From a virus: DNA of 64,000 nt. Shown here in pieces: positions 6,756 through 15,107 of the stretch. The notes under the pieces were generated by a model. That model was given only the letters and a program-made list of their open reading frames with translations, was not told the origin of the DNA and searched no databases. Position 1 is the first letter of the stretch. Each line of letters begins with the position of its first letter. The stretch covers positions 1 to 64,000 of the IMG/VR virus record IMGVR_UViG_3300028392_000049; one strand, written 5' to 3'. The position numbers were made by a program, and so were the translations under genes.

Positions 6756-7031
6756 ATGATTACTTATCACGGAGCATGGATAGAGATGGCGTGGAACGAA
6801 GCCCCAGACTCAACCAGAAGCGCGTATGTGTCCTTTGAGCAACCTACTGACGAGCAGTACGAAGATGATGACTTTGACATCTCTGAGTACGTCACGCCTA
6901 GTGGCAAGCATGATGACGACATCTTCTACTACTTTGATAGCCGAGAAGACATGCTCCAGCAGATGGCTGGGGACGAGTTTAAGATTGTAGCCATTGAGGG
7001 CTACCACACAACAGGAGACAACAATGAATAG
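6756..7031 (+). CDS. Hypothetical acidic protein
   Basis: 91 residues, strongly acidic, with short strands and a central DDDFD run. It overlaps the start of the next gene by 8 bases. Function unknown. Confidence 0.7.
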   Translation: MITYHGAWIEMAWNEAPDSTRSAYVSFEQPTDEQYEDDDFDISEYVTPSGKHDDDIFYYFDSREDMLQQMAGDEFKIVAIEGYHTTGDNNE

Positions 7032-7353
7032 CCAGTTAATTAAACTAAGCCTTTCCGAGTGGGAAGCGCAATTCAAGCCATACACTAATCATCTGGATAG
7101 CAACGCTTCATTCCAGAATGACAATGATGAGGGCATTATGTTTGAGACTTACGGCGACGAACTAGAGTTTGTTTATAGCCATGCTAATAAGTTTATTTGG
7201 ACATACATTGACACCGAAGACGGTGGCACGGCTATCGTGGACGGTTATCACCTAGTCAATCGCATTGGGTATTTCCTTACCCGCGTTGCATGGGAAGACA
7301 GCATGGGCTACGAGATAGCCGTAAGTGACGGTAACAAAGGGGGAGAGAACTAA
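7024..7353 (+). CDS. Hypothetical protein
   Basis: 109 residues. The ATG at 7024 follows AGGAGAC. Predicted mixed alpha/beta with no recognised motif. Its stop overlaps the next start (TAATG). Confidence 0.7.
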   Translation: MNSQLIKLSLSEWEAQFKPYTNHLDSNASFQNDNDEGIMFETYGDELEFVYSHANKFIWTYIDTEDGGTAIVDGYHLVNRIGYFLTRVAWEDSMGYEIAVSDGNKGGEN

Positions 7354-7637
7354 TGGCACAAGGATACAAGCACGAAGAGATGACGCTTGCGGAACTATGC
7401 CAGCACATTTACGAAGCTTTTGGTGCGTACGCTGTAATTAACCTCGTAGATGACCGCAAGCGAGAGGGCTATCTGTCTGATGTTACATGGAAAGACTGTG
7501 ATGGCTGTGACTACCGTAGCCCATTTGATACTGATGGCTCATGCCTAATCTGTGGCAGTTGCTCATGTCAAGGCTGCCAAGATACACGCAACGTTGCGCC
7601 AGCAGGGTACTGCGACAATGGTATAGGAGTCATGTAA
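7353..7637 (+). CDS. Cys-rich zinc-binding protein
   Basis: 94 residues. An N-terminal helical half is followed by nine Cys in CDGCDYR, CLICGSCSCQGC and C near the end. This could hold two zinc ions. Function unknown. Confidence 0.65.
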   Translation: MAQGYKHEEMTLAELCQHIYEAFGAYAVINLVDDRKREGYLSDVTWKDCDGCDYRSPFDTDGSCLICGSCSCQGCQDTRNVAPAGYCDNGIGVM

Positions 7638-7850
7638 ATGAGTAACTCCACACCCCCGAAACTAATGAAAGTAACGCACGTTAAAGAGTACATCTGGCTG
7701 GAGCAAGAGCATTTCTTTGAGTTTTGCAGAGAGCATGGGATTACCTATGAGACTGGTAAAAGCATAGCCAAATCCCGAGTACATAAGTGGCTAGTTGAGA
7801 ACGGCTATCCATTTGAAATTCACCCCGACAAGCCAGCACGAGGAGAGTAA
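7638..7850 (+). CDS. Hypothetical basic protein
   Basis: 70 residues, basic in the second half. It reads like a small winged or helix-turn-helix protein (FFEFCREHGITYETGKSIAK), possibly DNA-binding. It lies directly upstream of the ClgR-like regulator with a TAATG overlap. Confidence 0.6.
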   Translation: MSNSTPPKLMKVTHVKEYIWLEQEHFFEFCREHGITYETGKSIAKSRVHKWLVENGYPFEIHPDKPARGE

Positions 7851-8089
7851 TGAGATACCTAAATGAATACTTGGGTTTGACTATCAGGCAGGAAAGAGAA
7901 AGACAAAGGCTATCTCTGCGAGATGTATGCAGTATGGCTAACGTCTCTCTGGGCTACCTGAGCGAGGTGGAGCGTGGAAAGAAAGAAGCGTCTGGCTCTG
8001 TCATTAACAGTATTGCTAGCGCATTACATGTAAGCCTAAGTGAACTACTTACTAAGACGGTTACTACAATGGAGAGAGATACAGCATGA
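7850..8089 (+). CDS. ClgR-like XRE-family transcription regulator
   Basis: 79 residues that make up a single helix-turn-helix domain. The recognition part (VSLGYLSEVERGKKEASG) is very like actinobacterial ClgR, which activates clp protease and related stress genes. Seen: the XRE fold from residue 10 to 65, with RLSLRDV as helix 2 and LGYLSEVERG as helix 3. Inferred: a phage regulator of host protease genes or of phage promoters, for example palindromes in the gene-free region. It is coupled to both neighbours by overlaps. Confidence 0.85.
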   Translation: MRYLNEYLGLTIRQERERQRLSLRDVCSMANVSLGYLSEVERGKKEASGSVINSIASALHVSLSELLTKTVTTMERDTA

Positions 8090-8256
8090 CCCGAAAATCC
8101 GTTTTAGGAACTCGTAAGTTTGGCTGGTGCACAGGGCAGGAGAACGAGCAACAACACGAAGCTTGCCCAGTCTCTTATGTAACCACTCACACCACAGCCA
8201 CTCATACGGCTGGGGACATAGTTAAGTGTCAATGTCAATGTCATGGAGATAAATAA
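8086..8256 (+). CDS. Small Cys/His protein
   Basis: 56 residues starting in an ATGA overlap with the ClgR-like gene. It is rich in Thr, Cys and His, with CQCQCHG near the end, which suggests metal binding. Function unknown. Confidence 0.6.
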   Translation: MTRKSVLGTRKFGWCTGQENEQQHEACPVSYVTTHTTATHTAGDIVKCQCQCHGDK

Positions 8257-8486
8257 TGTACTACATTCACATCAACAGCAACACTATCAAGTCCAATAAG
8301 AAGAGAGATAAAAACGACCCGCCGATAACGATCAGAAAAGGTCGTAGCAAGGTGATAGGCTATGTACACTCAGTTAAGATACTTGGGGAGTCCACAGTAA
8401 AGTACTGCCCTAATAACCCCCTACCTTGCGGTGCTAAGGTATGGATTGAAACAGACTCAGAGATAGAAATTGGAGAGAGACTATGA
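8256..8486 (+). CDS. Hypothetical basic protein
   Basis: 76 residues, strongly basic at the N-terminus (KSNKKRDK) and beta-rich afterwards with two Cys. Starts in a TAATG overlap. Function unknown. Confidence 0.65.
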   Translation: MYYIHINSNTIKSNKKRDKNDPPITIRKGRSKVIGYVHSVKILGESTVKYCPNNPLPCGAKVWIETDSEIEIGERL

Positions 8487-8764
8487 GCAAGATGAAATAC
8501 GTGCACAATGACTACGACTACATGATAGCGGTTGAGCGTGGGCTTGGAGAGTATTTGGATATTCTTTGGTTCGCTCTGGACGAAGAAGACCATGAAGTTG
8601 AGGGCGTGGAGACAGCAGACGAAACGCTGACAGGCATTTACTTCTGTGGCTGTGACGACTGCATTAGGAGAGAGACTCTCGCCTACCTAATCCCACAGAT
8701 TGTTGATGGGTTCAAAGCTGGCAAGTTTGAAGACAACGAAGAGTACGCAGGAGAGAGCGCATGA
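8483..8764 (+). CDS. Hypothetical protein
   Basis: 93 residues, acidic, with CGCDDC in the middle that could bind a metal. It overlaps both neighbours by 4 bases. Function unknown. Confidence 0.65.
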   Translation: MSKMKYVHNDYDYMIAVERGLGEYLDILWFALDEEDHEVEGVETADETLTGIYFCGCDDCIRRETLAYLIPQIVDGFKAGKFEDNEEYAGESA

Positions 8765-9087
8765 GCAAGCCAACACAAACTCACGACATGGAACGCTTTG
8801 CTCGCGAAGTTAGTGATTTGCTAATTCAATTAGAGCATGTGCTAATCAGTAAGCAGCGTGACTACGGACCTTACAACATTAGCCGTGCCCCAGGTGGTCC
8901 TCTCAACGGCTTACGCGTGCGTATCTTTGACAAGGTAAGCCGTATTAACAACTTAATTGACACGGGCGCAACGCCAGAAAATGAGTCGCTACGGGACTCG
9001 TTCCTAGACCTAGCCAACTACGGCGTTATTGCACTCATGGTGCTTGACGGCATTTGGCCGACCCTTGACACCGAGGAAGGAAAGTAA
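8761..9087 (+). CDS. DUF1599/Nmad1-like protein
   Basis: 108 residues, helical. The order of elements (KQRDYGPYNI, then GLRVRIFDKVSRINNL, then DSFLDLANYGVIALMV) matches the DUF1599 family, also called nucleotide-modification-associated domain 1, found in phages and with MazG-like folds. The exact reaction is not known. It is coupled to its neighbours by ATGA and TAATG overlaps. Involvement in nucleotide metabolism is an inference from the family name. Confidence 0.7.
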   Translation: MSKPTQTHDMERFAREVSDLLIQLEHVLISKQRDYGPYNISRAPGGPLNGLRVRIFDKVSRINNLIDTGATPENESLRDSFLDLANYGVIALMVLDGIWPTLDTEEGK

Positions 9088-9203
9088 TGGGAAAGCATAA
9101 GGAAAAAATCGCAAAAGCATTAGAACGCCGTATCTCTAACATGCCAAAAGGTACAGGCTATAACAAACCAGGTTCGCTCAACAAAAAGAAAACAGGTTAC
9201 TAA
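9087..9203 (+). CDS. Very small basic protein (38 aa)
   Basis: 38 residues, with about a third Lys and Arg. It starts in a TAATG overlap after GGAAGGAAAG. Such peptides often bind nucleic acid; no more can be said. Confidence 0.5.
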   Translation: MGKHKEKIAKALERRISNMPKGTGYNKPGSLNKKKTGY

Positions 9204-9204
9204 A

Positions 9205-9315
9205 ATGAAGTGGATTTATCTAATAACTGGTGGATTTATTGGTTTCATTATAGGTGCAACCATAGACTTTATTAAAGACTTTGACGCAGATTACGAGTTT
9301 GATGAGTATGAGTGA
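9205..9315 (+). CDS. Very small membrane protein (36 aa)
   Basis: 36 residues with one hydrophobic span (IYLITGGFIGFIIGATI) and an acidic C-terminal tail. It is probably a single-pass inner-membrane peptide. No ribosome binding site is obvious, so it may be translated by coupling to the gene 1 base upstream. Confidence 0.5.
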   Translation: MKWIYLITGGFIGFIIGATIDFIKDFDADYEFDEYE

Positions 9316-9502
9316 AGTAATAAATAAGTTTCAAGCATTATGCGATAGCTACGAATTAACTATTTATGCGCTGGACTCTCAAATAGAAAGGGTGCGTAAC
9401 ATACACGTCCCTAACCCTAAGTATCTTGGCACGGTCATTCCATGTGTATCTTGCAAAGAAACAATGCCTTGTCCAACTATTCAAGCAATAAACGGAGAGT
9501 AA
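9308..9502 (+). CDS. Small Cys-pair protein, paralogue of the gene at 23412-23651
   Basis: 64 residues. The C-terminal half, IERVRNIHVP then CVSC then PCPTI and a final GE, matches the same signature in the leftward gene at 23412-23651 (IQRVRDLHHP, CMAC, PCTTI, GE). I chose the ATG at 9308, which overlaps the preceding gene. A zinc-binding role is likely from the Cys spacing. Confidence 0.65.
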   Translation: MSEVINKFQALCDSYELTIYALDSQIERVRNIHVPNPKYLGTVIPCVSCKETMPCPTIQAINGE

Positions 9503-9504
9503 TA

Positions 9505-10089
9505 ATGACCGATTTCCCAAACTGGTTTGATGTAACAGCAAAAGATAACTTTGAAAAGTATGTGCCTAGCGTTCCTAACCTTAAGGTGTTGCAAATTGGC
9601 GTTTATACAGGAGACGCTACCGAGTGGTTATTGAATAGCCGAGACATTAAAGCCCTTATAGACGTAGATACTTGGGGCGGTAGTGGAGAAGAAGGTCATG
9701 AGACTATTGACTTTACTGCTGTTGGGGCGCACTACGATAAGCGGTTTGCAGGTAAGTTTGATAAAGAAGGTCCAATAGAAAAACATAAGATGGATAGTGA
9801 TGCGTTCTTTGAAGAAGAGCGTAGCTTTATTGGGTCAGACGCGGCTATTGAGTATGACTTTATCTACATTGACGGTGACCATACTGCTACCCAGACTGCG
9901 CTTGATGGTCTTAACGCTTTTCAGTTTTTAACTAAGGGTGGCGTTATTGCTTTTGATGACCTCACATGGCGATCAGGCAAGGGGAGATTTTACGATCCGC
10001 TTCCAGGTATTGAAGCATTCCAGCATGTATGCCATGAACAGGTGGAACTAATTGTAGCCAACTCACAAGCTTGGTTTAAGAAGAAGTAG
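9505..10089 (+). CDS. Class I SAM-dependent methyltransferase (Methyltransf_24-like)
   Basis: 194 residues. The Rossmann motifs are visible: KVLQIGVYTGDATEWLL (SAM-binding loop), LIDVDTWGG (acidic residue after strand 2), YDFIYIDGDHTA (strand 4) and GGVIAFDDLTW (strand 5). This is the layout of methyltransferases that act on sugars or other small acceptors. The acceptor here cannot be read from sequence. I chose the ATG at 9505 with GGAGAG upstream. It is the last gene of the rightward array. Confidence 0.8.
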   Translation: MTDFPNWFDVTAKDNFEKYVPSVPNLKVLQIGVYTGDATEWLLNSRDIKALIDVDTWGGSGEEGHETIDFTAVGAHYDKRFAGKFDKEGPIEKHKMDSDAFFEEERSFIGSDAAIEYDFIYIDGDHTATQTALDGLNAFQFLTKGGVIAFDDLTWRSGKGRFYDPLPGIEAFQHVCHEQVELIVANSQAWFKKK

Positions 10090-10098
10090 CACATAAGT

Positions 10099-10128
10099 AA
10101 AGCCCCCTAGTTTTTGCTAGGGGGCTTT
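10099..10128. terminator. Bidirectional terminator between convergent operons
   Basis: A 12-bp stem (AAAGCCCCCTAG with CTAGGGGGCTTT) with a TTTTTG loop lies between the convergent methyltransferase and ribonucleotide reductase genes. T-rich bases follow the stem on both strands. Confidence 0.85.
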
Positions 10129-10139
10129 CTTATTGGTAG

Positions 10140-12158
10140 TTACTTAGGTATCTCGCAGAAGTCCGTGGAGCAGTACTTCTCACCAATAGCATCAGCAGCC
10201 ATTCCAGCATACACATCTGTGAAGTCAATAGGTAGAAGCTTCATGGTGTAAGCCTCGTACTCTTCCTGTGTAATCTGTGCGTATGGCATCTGTGGATAGG
10301 TCTTGTTACCCATAGGCAAGAACGATACTGACTTTAGTTTGCCGTCATACATACGAAGTACCTTAGCCACGTCATCTTTCTCAGTCTTTGCGTTAAACGA
10401 GATAGTTACAGACACCGAGTTATCTGACCAGTAATGCTGAGCCATAGCCGCTAGGTCTACCTTTTCGTAAATACTAACATCCTTTTCAGAACGCTTGGCG
10501 TCAGACTTGATAGGGAAGAACACTACGCTAGTAGTCTTTGGAGACTCACTAGCAGGCTCAACTAGATAGCCAGCGTACTGAAATAACGGAAGCATAGGGT
10601 CATCATTACCCATACGGATTGAGCGCAAGAAGTACTCGCCACCTGGAGTCCAATGCACGCCTGGGCTTTCACCAGCAAGGATTGACACAGTACCTGACGG
10701 CTTTACCGTTGTGGTTTTGATCGACTCACGAATACATAGCCATTCCGAGTAAGTGCGGTCATAAGCAGTAACCGTGGCGTAGCCTACGTTCATCCACTCA
10801 CGAAGCATAGTTAGATTGTGATTGTCCACAAAGTTAGCTACGCCTGACATTGACGTACCAATACGTCGGTTACGTTGCATGATGGCGTTAGTCTCTTCCC
10901 AATGAGTAGGTAGGAGTGTAACAGTCTTGGCATACAGATACGCAAACTTTAACGTACGCTTGTAGTCCTCTAAGCTGTCGTGACGGTTCAGGTATGTCTC
11001 CACCAAAGTACAGCATTCAAATGACTCAAGGCTTTGCTCTGCACAGGGGTTGTATCCCGCCGCTCGCCAGTCCTTGTTGTTCACTCCGTCAGCCAAACGA
11101 CCGTATTGGCGTGTAACATCCATCCATAGGACTCCTGGCTCACCATTGAGGGCAATTCCCTCTACAATGCCAGATAAGTCATCCCCGACTTTTACTTCTA
11201 CGGAGTTGTTGGACATCCAGCCCCAACCTGGGGCTTTCTTGTCGTATGAGTTACGCGCTGGGAATACTTCTGAGTTCTTGAGGTTCAAGAATGACTGATC
11301 GTCTAGTCGTCCCATTAGTAGTTCTGCTGAACGGCGAACGTTACCTGATACCACGCATACGCCGATAAGGTTACCAATGTCAGCGATGTCTACACGGGTT
11401 AGGTCTTCACCATCGCGGTCATTAAATAATCCGCTCAGACGGTTATGCAAGTCCTTAAGTGGAGCTGGACCAGCGGCTGTGCCACCGAATGTCTTGATAG
11501 GCGTGCCTTCTGGGCGGATTTCGCTGTAATCAAATTCAATCGGTCGGTGTTCTGGACGTAGGTAAGAGTTAATCAAATTAACTACTGAGTCTACCCAACC
11601 CTCACGGCTATCTGGGATTACCTCAACTAAAGGTTCTCCCTTTGGTTGATGAATAACAAACCCCTTGTCAGCACCCTTATCGTCAAAGCCTACGCCTACC
11701 CCGAGCATGGACGCTTCCATAAGAAATGCAAATGGCTTGGCAGGATTGTGCTTGTTCATGCTATCCGTAGATACAAACGAGCAGTTCTGTAACGCTGCCG
11801 AGTTCTTTTGCTCGGTAACAATAGGCGTACCCATGATGAATAACCCACGACCTGGTGGCGTCCACTTTAATGTGAATAATCGGTCGTAAGCTTCTTTAGC
11901 CGAAGCCTGCGCCTTATTCTCATTCCACGGCAAACGATTACCTTTACAGTGGTCTTTCTGGATTGAATACATGCCCTCAATAACACGACGGCATACTTCA
12001 GCCCATGTCTCTTTAGTGCCGTCCTCTTTCTTACGTGAATAAGTGCGCAGAAACGTAATCTCGCCTACCGAATTGCCCCCCGCATCTTGGTAACCCCAAG
12101 GTACTTTCTTACCCTCGTATGTTGATACGAAGTCATCTGCTAACTTAAATGACAGCAT
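10140..12158 (-). CDS. nrdJ: Adenosylcobalamin-dependent ribonucleoside-triphosphate reductase (class II)
   Basis: 672 residues, close to the monomeric Lactobacillus leichmannii type. Key residues fit: C126 and C383 match the redox pair C119/C419, C372 the thiyl radical C408, E374 the catalytic E410 (motif NPCAEQSL), and C663/C668 the C-terminal shuttle pair. It makes dNTPs from NTPs using B12, without oxygen and without a second subunit. The upstream region has GAAAAGGAAAAT before the ATG and a TATCAT-like -10 candidate. It is the last gene of the leftward block. Confidence 0.95.
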   Translation of the reverse strand: MLSFKLADDFVSTYEGKKVPWGYQDAGGNSVGEITFLRTYSRKKEDGTKETWAEVCRRVIEGMYSIQKDHCKGNRLPWNENKAQASAKEAYDRLFTLKWTPPGRGLFIMGTPIVTEQKNSAALQNCSFVSTDSMNKHNPAKPFAFLMEASMLGVGVGFDDKGADKGFVIHQPKGEPLVEVIPDSREGWVDSVVNLINSYLRPEHRPIEFDYSEIRPEGTPIKTFGGTAAGPAPLKDLHNRLSGLFNDRDGEDLTRVDIADIGNLIGVCVVSGNVRRSAELLMGRLDDQSFLNLKNSEVFPARNSYDKKAPGWGWMSNNSVEVKVGDDLSGIVEGIALNGEPGVLWMDVTRQYGRLADGVNNKDWRAAGYNPCAEQSLESFECCTLVETYLNRHDSLEDYKRTLKFAYLYAKTVTLLPTHWEETNAIMQRNRRIGTSMSGVANFVDNHNLTMLREWMNVGYATVTAYDRTYSEWLCIRESIKTTTVKPSGTVSILAGESPGVHWTPGGEYFLRSIRMGNDDPMLPLFQYAGYLVEPASESPKTTSVVFFPIKSDAKRSEKDVSIYEKVDLAAMAQHYWSDNSVSVTISFNAKTEKDDVAKVLRMYDGKLKSVSFLPMGNKTYPQMPYAQITQEEYEAYTMKLLPIDFTDVYAGMAADAIGEKYCSTDFCEIPK

Positions 12159-12197
12159 TATTTTCCTTTTCTATGTGTTTTTCTGGATACCGCTGTT

Positions 12198-12213
12198 CCA
12201 CACCTTAGTGTGG
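12198..12213. other. Small hairpin upstream of nrdJ
   Basis: CCACAC-CTTA-GTGTGG in the 75-base gap between nrdJ and the next gene. There is no T tract, so it may be an RNA stability or translation control hairpin in the nrdJ leader. Confidence 0.4.
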
Positions 12214-12233
12214 GCTTCTTATATGATAAGAGT

Positions 12234-13730
12234 TTAGTCTTCTATGCCCTGTTGAATGATGCGAGTAACTTGCTCCTCGTCCATTCCACCATTGGGTAAC
12301 TGGTTAAGATTTTGCGCCCTTTCGCCAAAAATTTGGGACAAAACACCGCCACCGTTTTTGGCTTCCACCGTCATCTTGACGTACGATGAAGTGTCTTCCA
12401 AATCCTTCATTACCTTAACCAACTTAAACAGTCTATCGACCTCTTGGCTGGTATTTGGATCGGGGTAGCCGCCGTTCAATTCTTCTGAAAACCTTGCAAA
12501 TGCTATACGTTGTCCCTGCATTTCAATGATGGCAGTAAGTAACGCCGACAACTGTTCTTTGGTCTTAACTTCTACTGGCAAATTAAATGCACACGTATTC
12601 TGGGGCTTAAACGCAGGGCAATTTGAGGCTACAAAACAAGTGTCACACATGCGTAAACTGGTGCTGTTTGACCTAATAAGCGGTACGTCTTTAATAACGT
12701 CAAAACCATTTTCATCTTTCTCAATAATGGTTTTAATCTCTGCGCCAAACCCTGGCAAAATAGCCATCTCACCATGTTCGCGCTCAATAAGTTTCCGCAT
12801 GCCAGTACCCTTGTTATCATGTACGGCAGGGGTGTTTTCCGCGTTAGGCGCACTAACAATATCAGCACTGTTATGATATAACTTGTCTTCTTCTTCGTAG
12901 TCGTGTTCAGGGCTTAAGAATGGGTTATTCACCATGTTAAAACGCTCCTCAAACTGGTCATACGACCATAGGGCTAGTTTAGCCACTTCCACGGGATCGT
13001 CTCCCATAATTTTATCAAAATCCAGACCAGCTTTCTCGTACACCGCTTTGTATCTGGGGCGGGCTTGGTCTTTCATCTTCTTTGGGTATCTAACTAGCTT
13101 GTTACCTGTCCATACAATGGTCTCTCCGCGCATCATTGGAGACAGCCACGACTGGGTGCTGGCTGTTGCTACATGGATTTGACGCAAGTTATCGGGCTTA
13201 GCACAGGCTAGCGCATGGAACGTAGTACCATGCTGTGTACTGAGGGCCCTAGTTTTTGCCGCCAACGATACGTCAGCCTCAATGATTGAGTAGGGGATTG
13301 CTACATCCTTGTACTGCTGGCACATGTCCACAATCTCAGCGTAGGAATGGTCGGCTCTGACAGTTGCCCAAAACTTTTCTTCCTCGGCCCATGCTGCATC
13401 TCGTTGCATACTTAGGGCTGATTTATCTAAGGCTGGATGGTCAATCTCTAAAAAGGATGTAATCCTATCCATGTTATGGGCTAGAAAATCTTCGTATTCA
13501 ATAGCAAACGCCTCAACCTCTTCTAGGCTAAGCTGTGCGCTTTCTGGAATACCTGGGTGCACATAAATGTTCATGTACTCTTGAAAGTAATTGCTTAATA
13601 AGTAACGCTTATTCTTCGGTAGACCACGTTTTGTAAGGCGCCAAAAGGAAACACCAACGTTCTTGATGCCCATGCTCTCCAGAATGACACGATTACTAGG
13701 AACATCTGCCCCTAAGTAAATCAGTTCCAT
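12234..13730 (-). CDS. Large protein of unknown function with Cys cluster
   Basis: 498 residues, family not recognised. The N-terminus (ELIYLGADVPSNRVILESMG, then VSFWRL) reads as a strand-loop-helix unit of an alpha/beta fold. Around residue 360 there is a tight cluster CDTCFVASNCPAFKPQNTC with four Cys, fit for one iron-sulfur cluster or zinc. The last 40 residues hold a Gly-rich linker. It lies between nrdJ and a HAD-like gene, so a nucleotide or modification role is possible but unproven. Confidence 0.7.
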   Translation of the reverse strand: MELIYLGADVPSNRVILESMGIKNVGVSFWRLTKRGLPKNKRYLLSNYFQEYMNIYVHPGIPESAQLSLEEVEAFAIEYEDFLAHNMDRITSFLEIDHPALDKSALSMQRDAAWAEEEKFWATVRADHSYAEIVDMCQQYKDVAIPYSIIEADVSLAAKTRALSTQHGTTFHALACAKPDNLRQIHVATASTQSWLSPMMRGETIVWTGNKLVRYPKKMKDQARPRYKAVYEKAGLDFDKIMGDDPVEVAKLALWSYDQFEERFNMVNNPFLSPEHDYEEEDKLYHNSADIVSAPNAENTPAVHDNKGTGMRKLIEREHGEMAILPGFGAEIKTIIEKDENGFDVIKDVPLIRSNSTSLRMCDTCFVASNCPAFKPQNTCAFNLPVEVKTKEQLSALLTAIIEMQGQRIAFARFSEELNGGYPDPNTSQEVDRLFKLVKVMKDLEDTSSYVKMTVEAKNGGGVLSQIFGERAQNLNQLPNGGMDEEQVTRIIQQGIED

Positions 13731-13732
13731 TG

Positions 13733-14224
13733 CTAATCCTCATAATCCTCTACCACATACCCGTCAGAAATTCTGCGGTCGTCTATATATAGACCCTGCT
13801 GTTTATCCATTTCTTCGGTAATTTTTTCCCAGCTTCGAACGCCCTTACGACCATCTGGTCGGAATTCTGGTCGGATGTACCTGGGATGTAGGAACAACAT
13901 GGTAGTAATACCCTGCTCTAATAAGTCTTTTGCTAACTCTGGATCGCTGGTCACTACAAAATCCAACTTACCCCTGCTTCGTAAAGTCTCTACCGTAAGC
14001 AAGAGTGGGTTTTCTAATGGAGTATCCACAATTTGAAATATGTCGTCTAGACTCTTTGCTAAGTTGTTAGTCTTTAACCAAATCTCGGCGCGTTCGCGGT
14101 CGTCCGCTACCAAAATGGTGTGGTAGTTTTCGTTAAACGACTTGTAAATGGCTGAGCCATCCATAATAATTGATTGGTCGCGTTCTTTGCGGAGCACGCC
14201 ATCCATAAATATTACTACTGACAT
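13733..14224 (-). CDS. HAD-like hydrolase fold protein
   Basis: 163 residues. The start VVIFMDGVLRKE resembles HAD motif I (normally DxDG), but the first, nucleophilic Asp is replaced by Met, and LDFVVTSDPELAKDLL and QGLYIDDR resemble motifs II and III. If the alignment is right the protein may have lost phosphatase activity. It overlaps the upstream small gene by 10 bases. Confidence 0.55.
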   Translation of the reverse strand: MSVVIFMDGVLRKERDQSIIMDGSAIYKSFNENYHTILVADDRERAEIWLKTNNLAKSLDDIFQIVDTPLENPLLLTVETLRSRGKLDFVVTSDPELAKDLLEQGITTMLFLHPRYIRPEFRPDGRKGVRSWEKITEEMDKQQGLYIDDRRISDGYVVEDYED

Positions 14225-14349
14225 GATTTACAGGTCGCCCCATTTCCTGGAGTATAAATGACGGACTCAACTAACGTATGGCATTTGTTGCAGAATACCC
14301 ATATTCTGTCTTCGGGCTCTCCAAAGTACTCTCCGTAAGAGTCGCTCAC
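14215..14349 (-). CDS. Small zinc-ribbon protein (44 aa)
   Basis: 44 residues from a GTG start that overlaps the glycosyltransferase stop (GTGA). CNKC and CKSC, 21 residues apart, form a zinc ribbon. An ATG further upstream in this frame lies deep within the glycosyltransferase gene and has no ribosome binding site. Confidence 0.6.
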   Translation of the reverse strand: MSDSYGEYFGEPEDRIWVFCNKCHTLVESVIYTPGNGATCKSCQ

Positions 14350-15062
14350 TGTAGTTGTCCTAACCCTGCTCCAGCTTCGTTGTGCTGTAGCCATGCAGTA
14401 TGGTGAACGGCGTCCACCCAAATGGTCTTATGGTGTTGAAGGATTGCACCTGTATGGGCAACCATAGGAATATCAAACTGCTGTAGTTTGGCACAGAACG
14501 ACAGGTCTTCTGATAACCACTTGTCCCCACCAATAGGACCATCTTGGAACCAGCACCATGACTGGTTGCTCTCATCGTGGTTATCGCGAATCTTCTTTAA
14601 GGCTGATCGGTGAATAAGTAGGCACCCCGTACCAGCAGCAACTACTGGAATTACTGTATCGGCAGGGTAATCGTCAATGGGGTTTATAGCACCATCTGTG
14701 GTCTGCGTAAAGATTAGGGGTACTGGACGCAAGTTTGGCCCTTCCCACAACGCAGCAAAGTATAACCCTGCAACTACTGGACGAGCAGCCGAGTCAGCAG
14801 TGGCACACAGCAAATCAAACGTAGCAACTGAAATTCGTTCATCATCATCTAGCATTAACAACCAGTCATCTGTGGTGTTATCAAGAAAGTGTTTAATCAT
14901 AATGTTGCGGCTCTTAGCCAACAATCCTAGCCCTTCAACGCAATAAAATGCGCCTACGCGAGCGCCTTTTTCGCGAATAATCTGCATAAGGCTCAAAGCA
15001 AATTCGGTGTCCACGGTGCCTGTGTGGGCCCAACCAATTGCTACGGTTTCTTTTGCTTTCAT
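14346..15062 (-). CDS. GT-A fold glycosyltransferase
   Basis: 238 residues. TVAIGWAHTGTVDTEF starts the nucleotide-sugar fold, WLLMLDDDERI carries the metal-binding DxD, and GTGCLLIHRSAL and GGDKWLSEDLSFC match the acceptor side of family 2-like enzymes. It probably transfers a sugar to a phage or host target; the substrate cannot be read. GGAG precedes the ATG. Confidence 0.75.
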   Translation of the reverse strand: MKAKETVAIGWAHTGTVDTEFALSLMQIIREKGARVGAFYCVEGLGLLAKSRNIMIKHFLDNTTDDWLLMLDDDERISVATFDLLCATADSAARPVVAGLYFAALWEGPNLRPVPLIFTQTTDGAINPIDDYPADTVIPVVAAGTGCLLIHRSALKKIRDNHDESNQSWCWFQDGPIGGDKWLSEDLSFCAKLQQFDIPMVAHTGAILQHHKTIWVDAVHHTAWLQHNEAGAGLGQLQ

Positions 15063-15107
15063 GTTTACTCCAAATGGTGTCGGTGTTGGTATTAACCTAT
15101 CATACTT

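Noticed and set aside
14350-14421. Upstream part of the longer frame of the 14215 gene
   Set aside because: It lies inside the glycosyltransferase gene and has no ribosome binding site; the GTG at 14349 in a GTGA overlap fits better.
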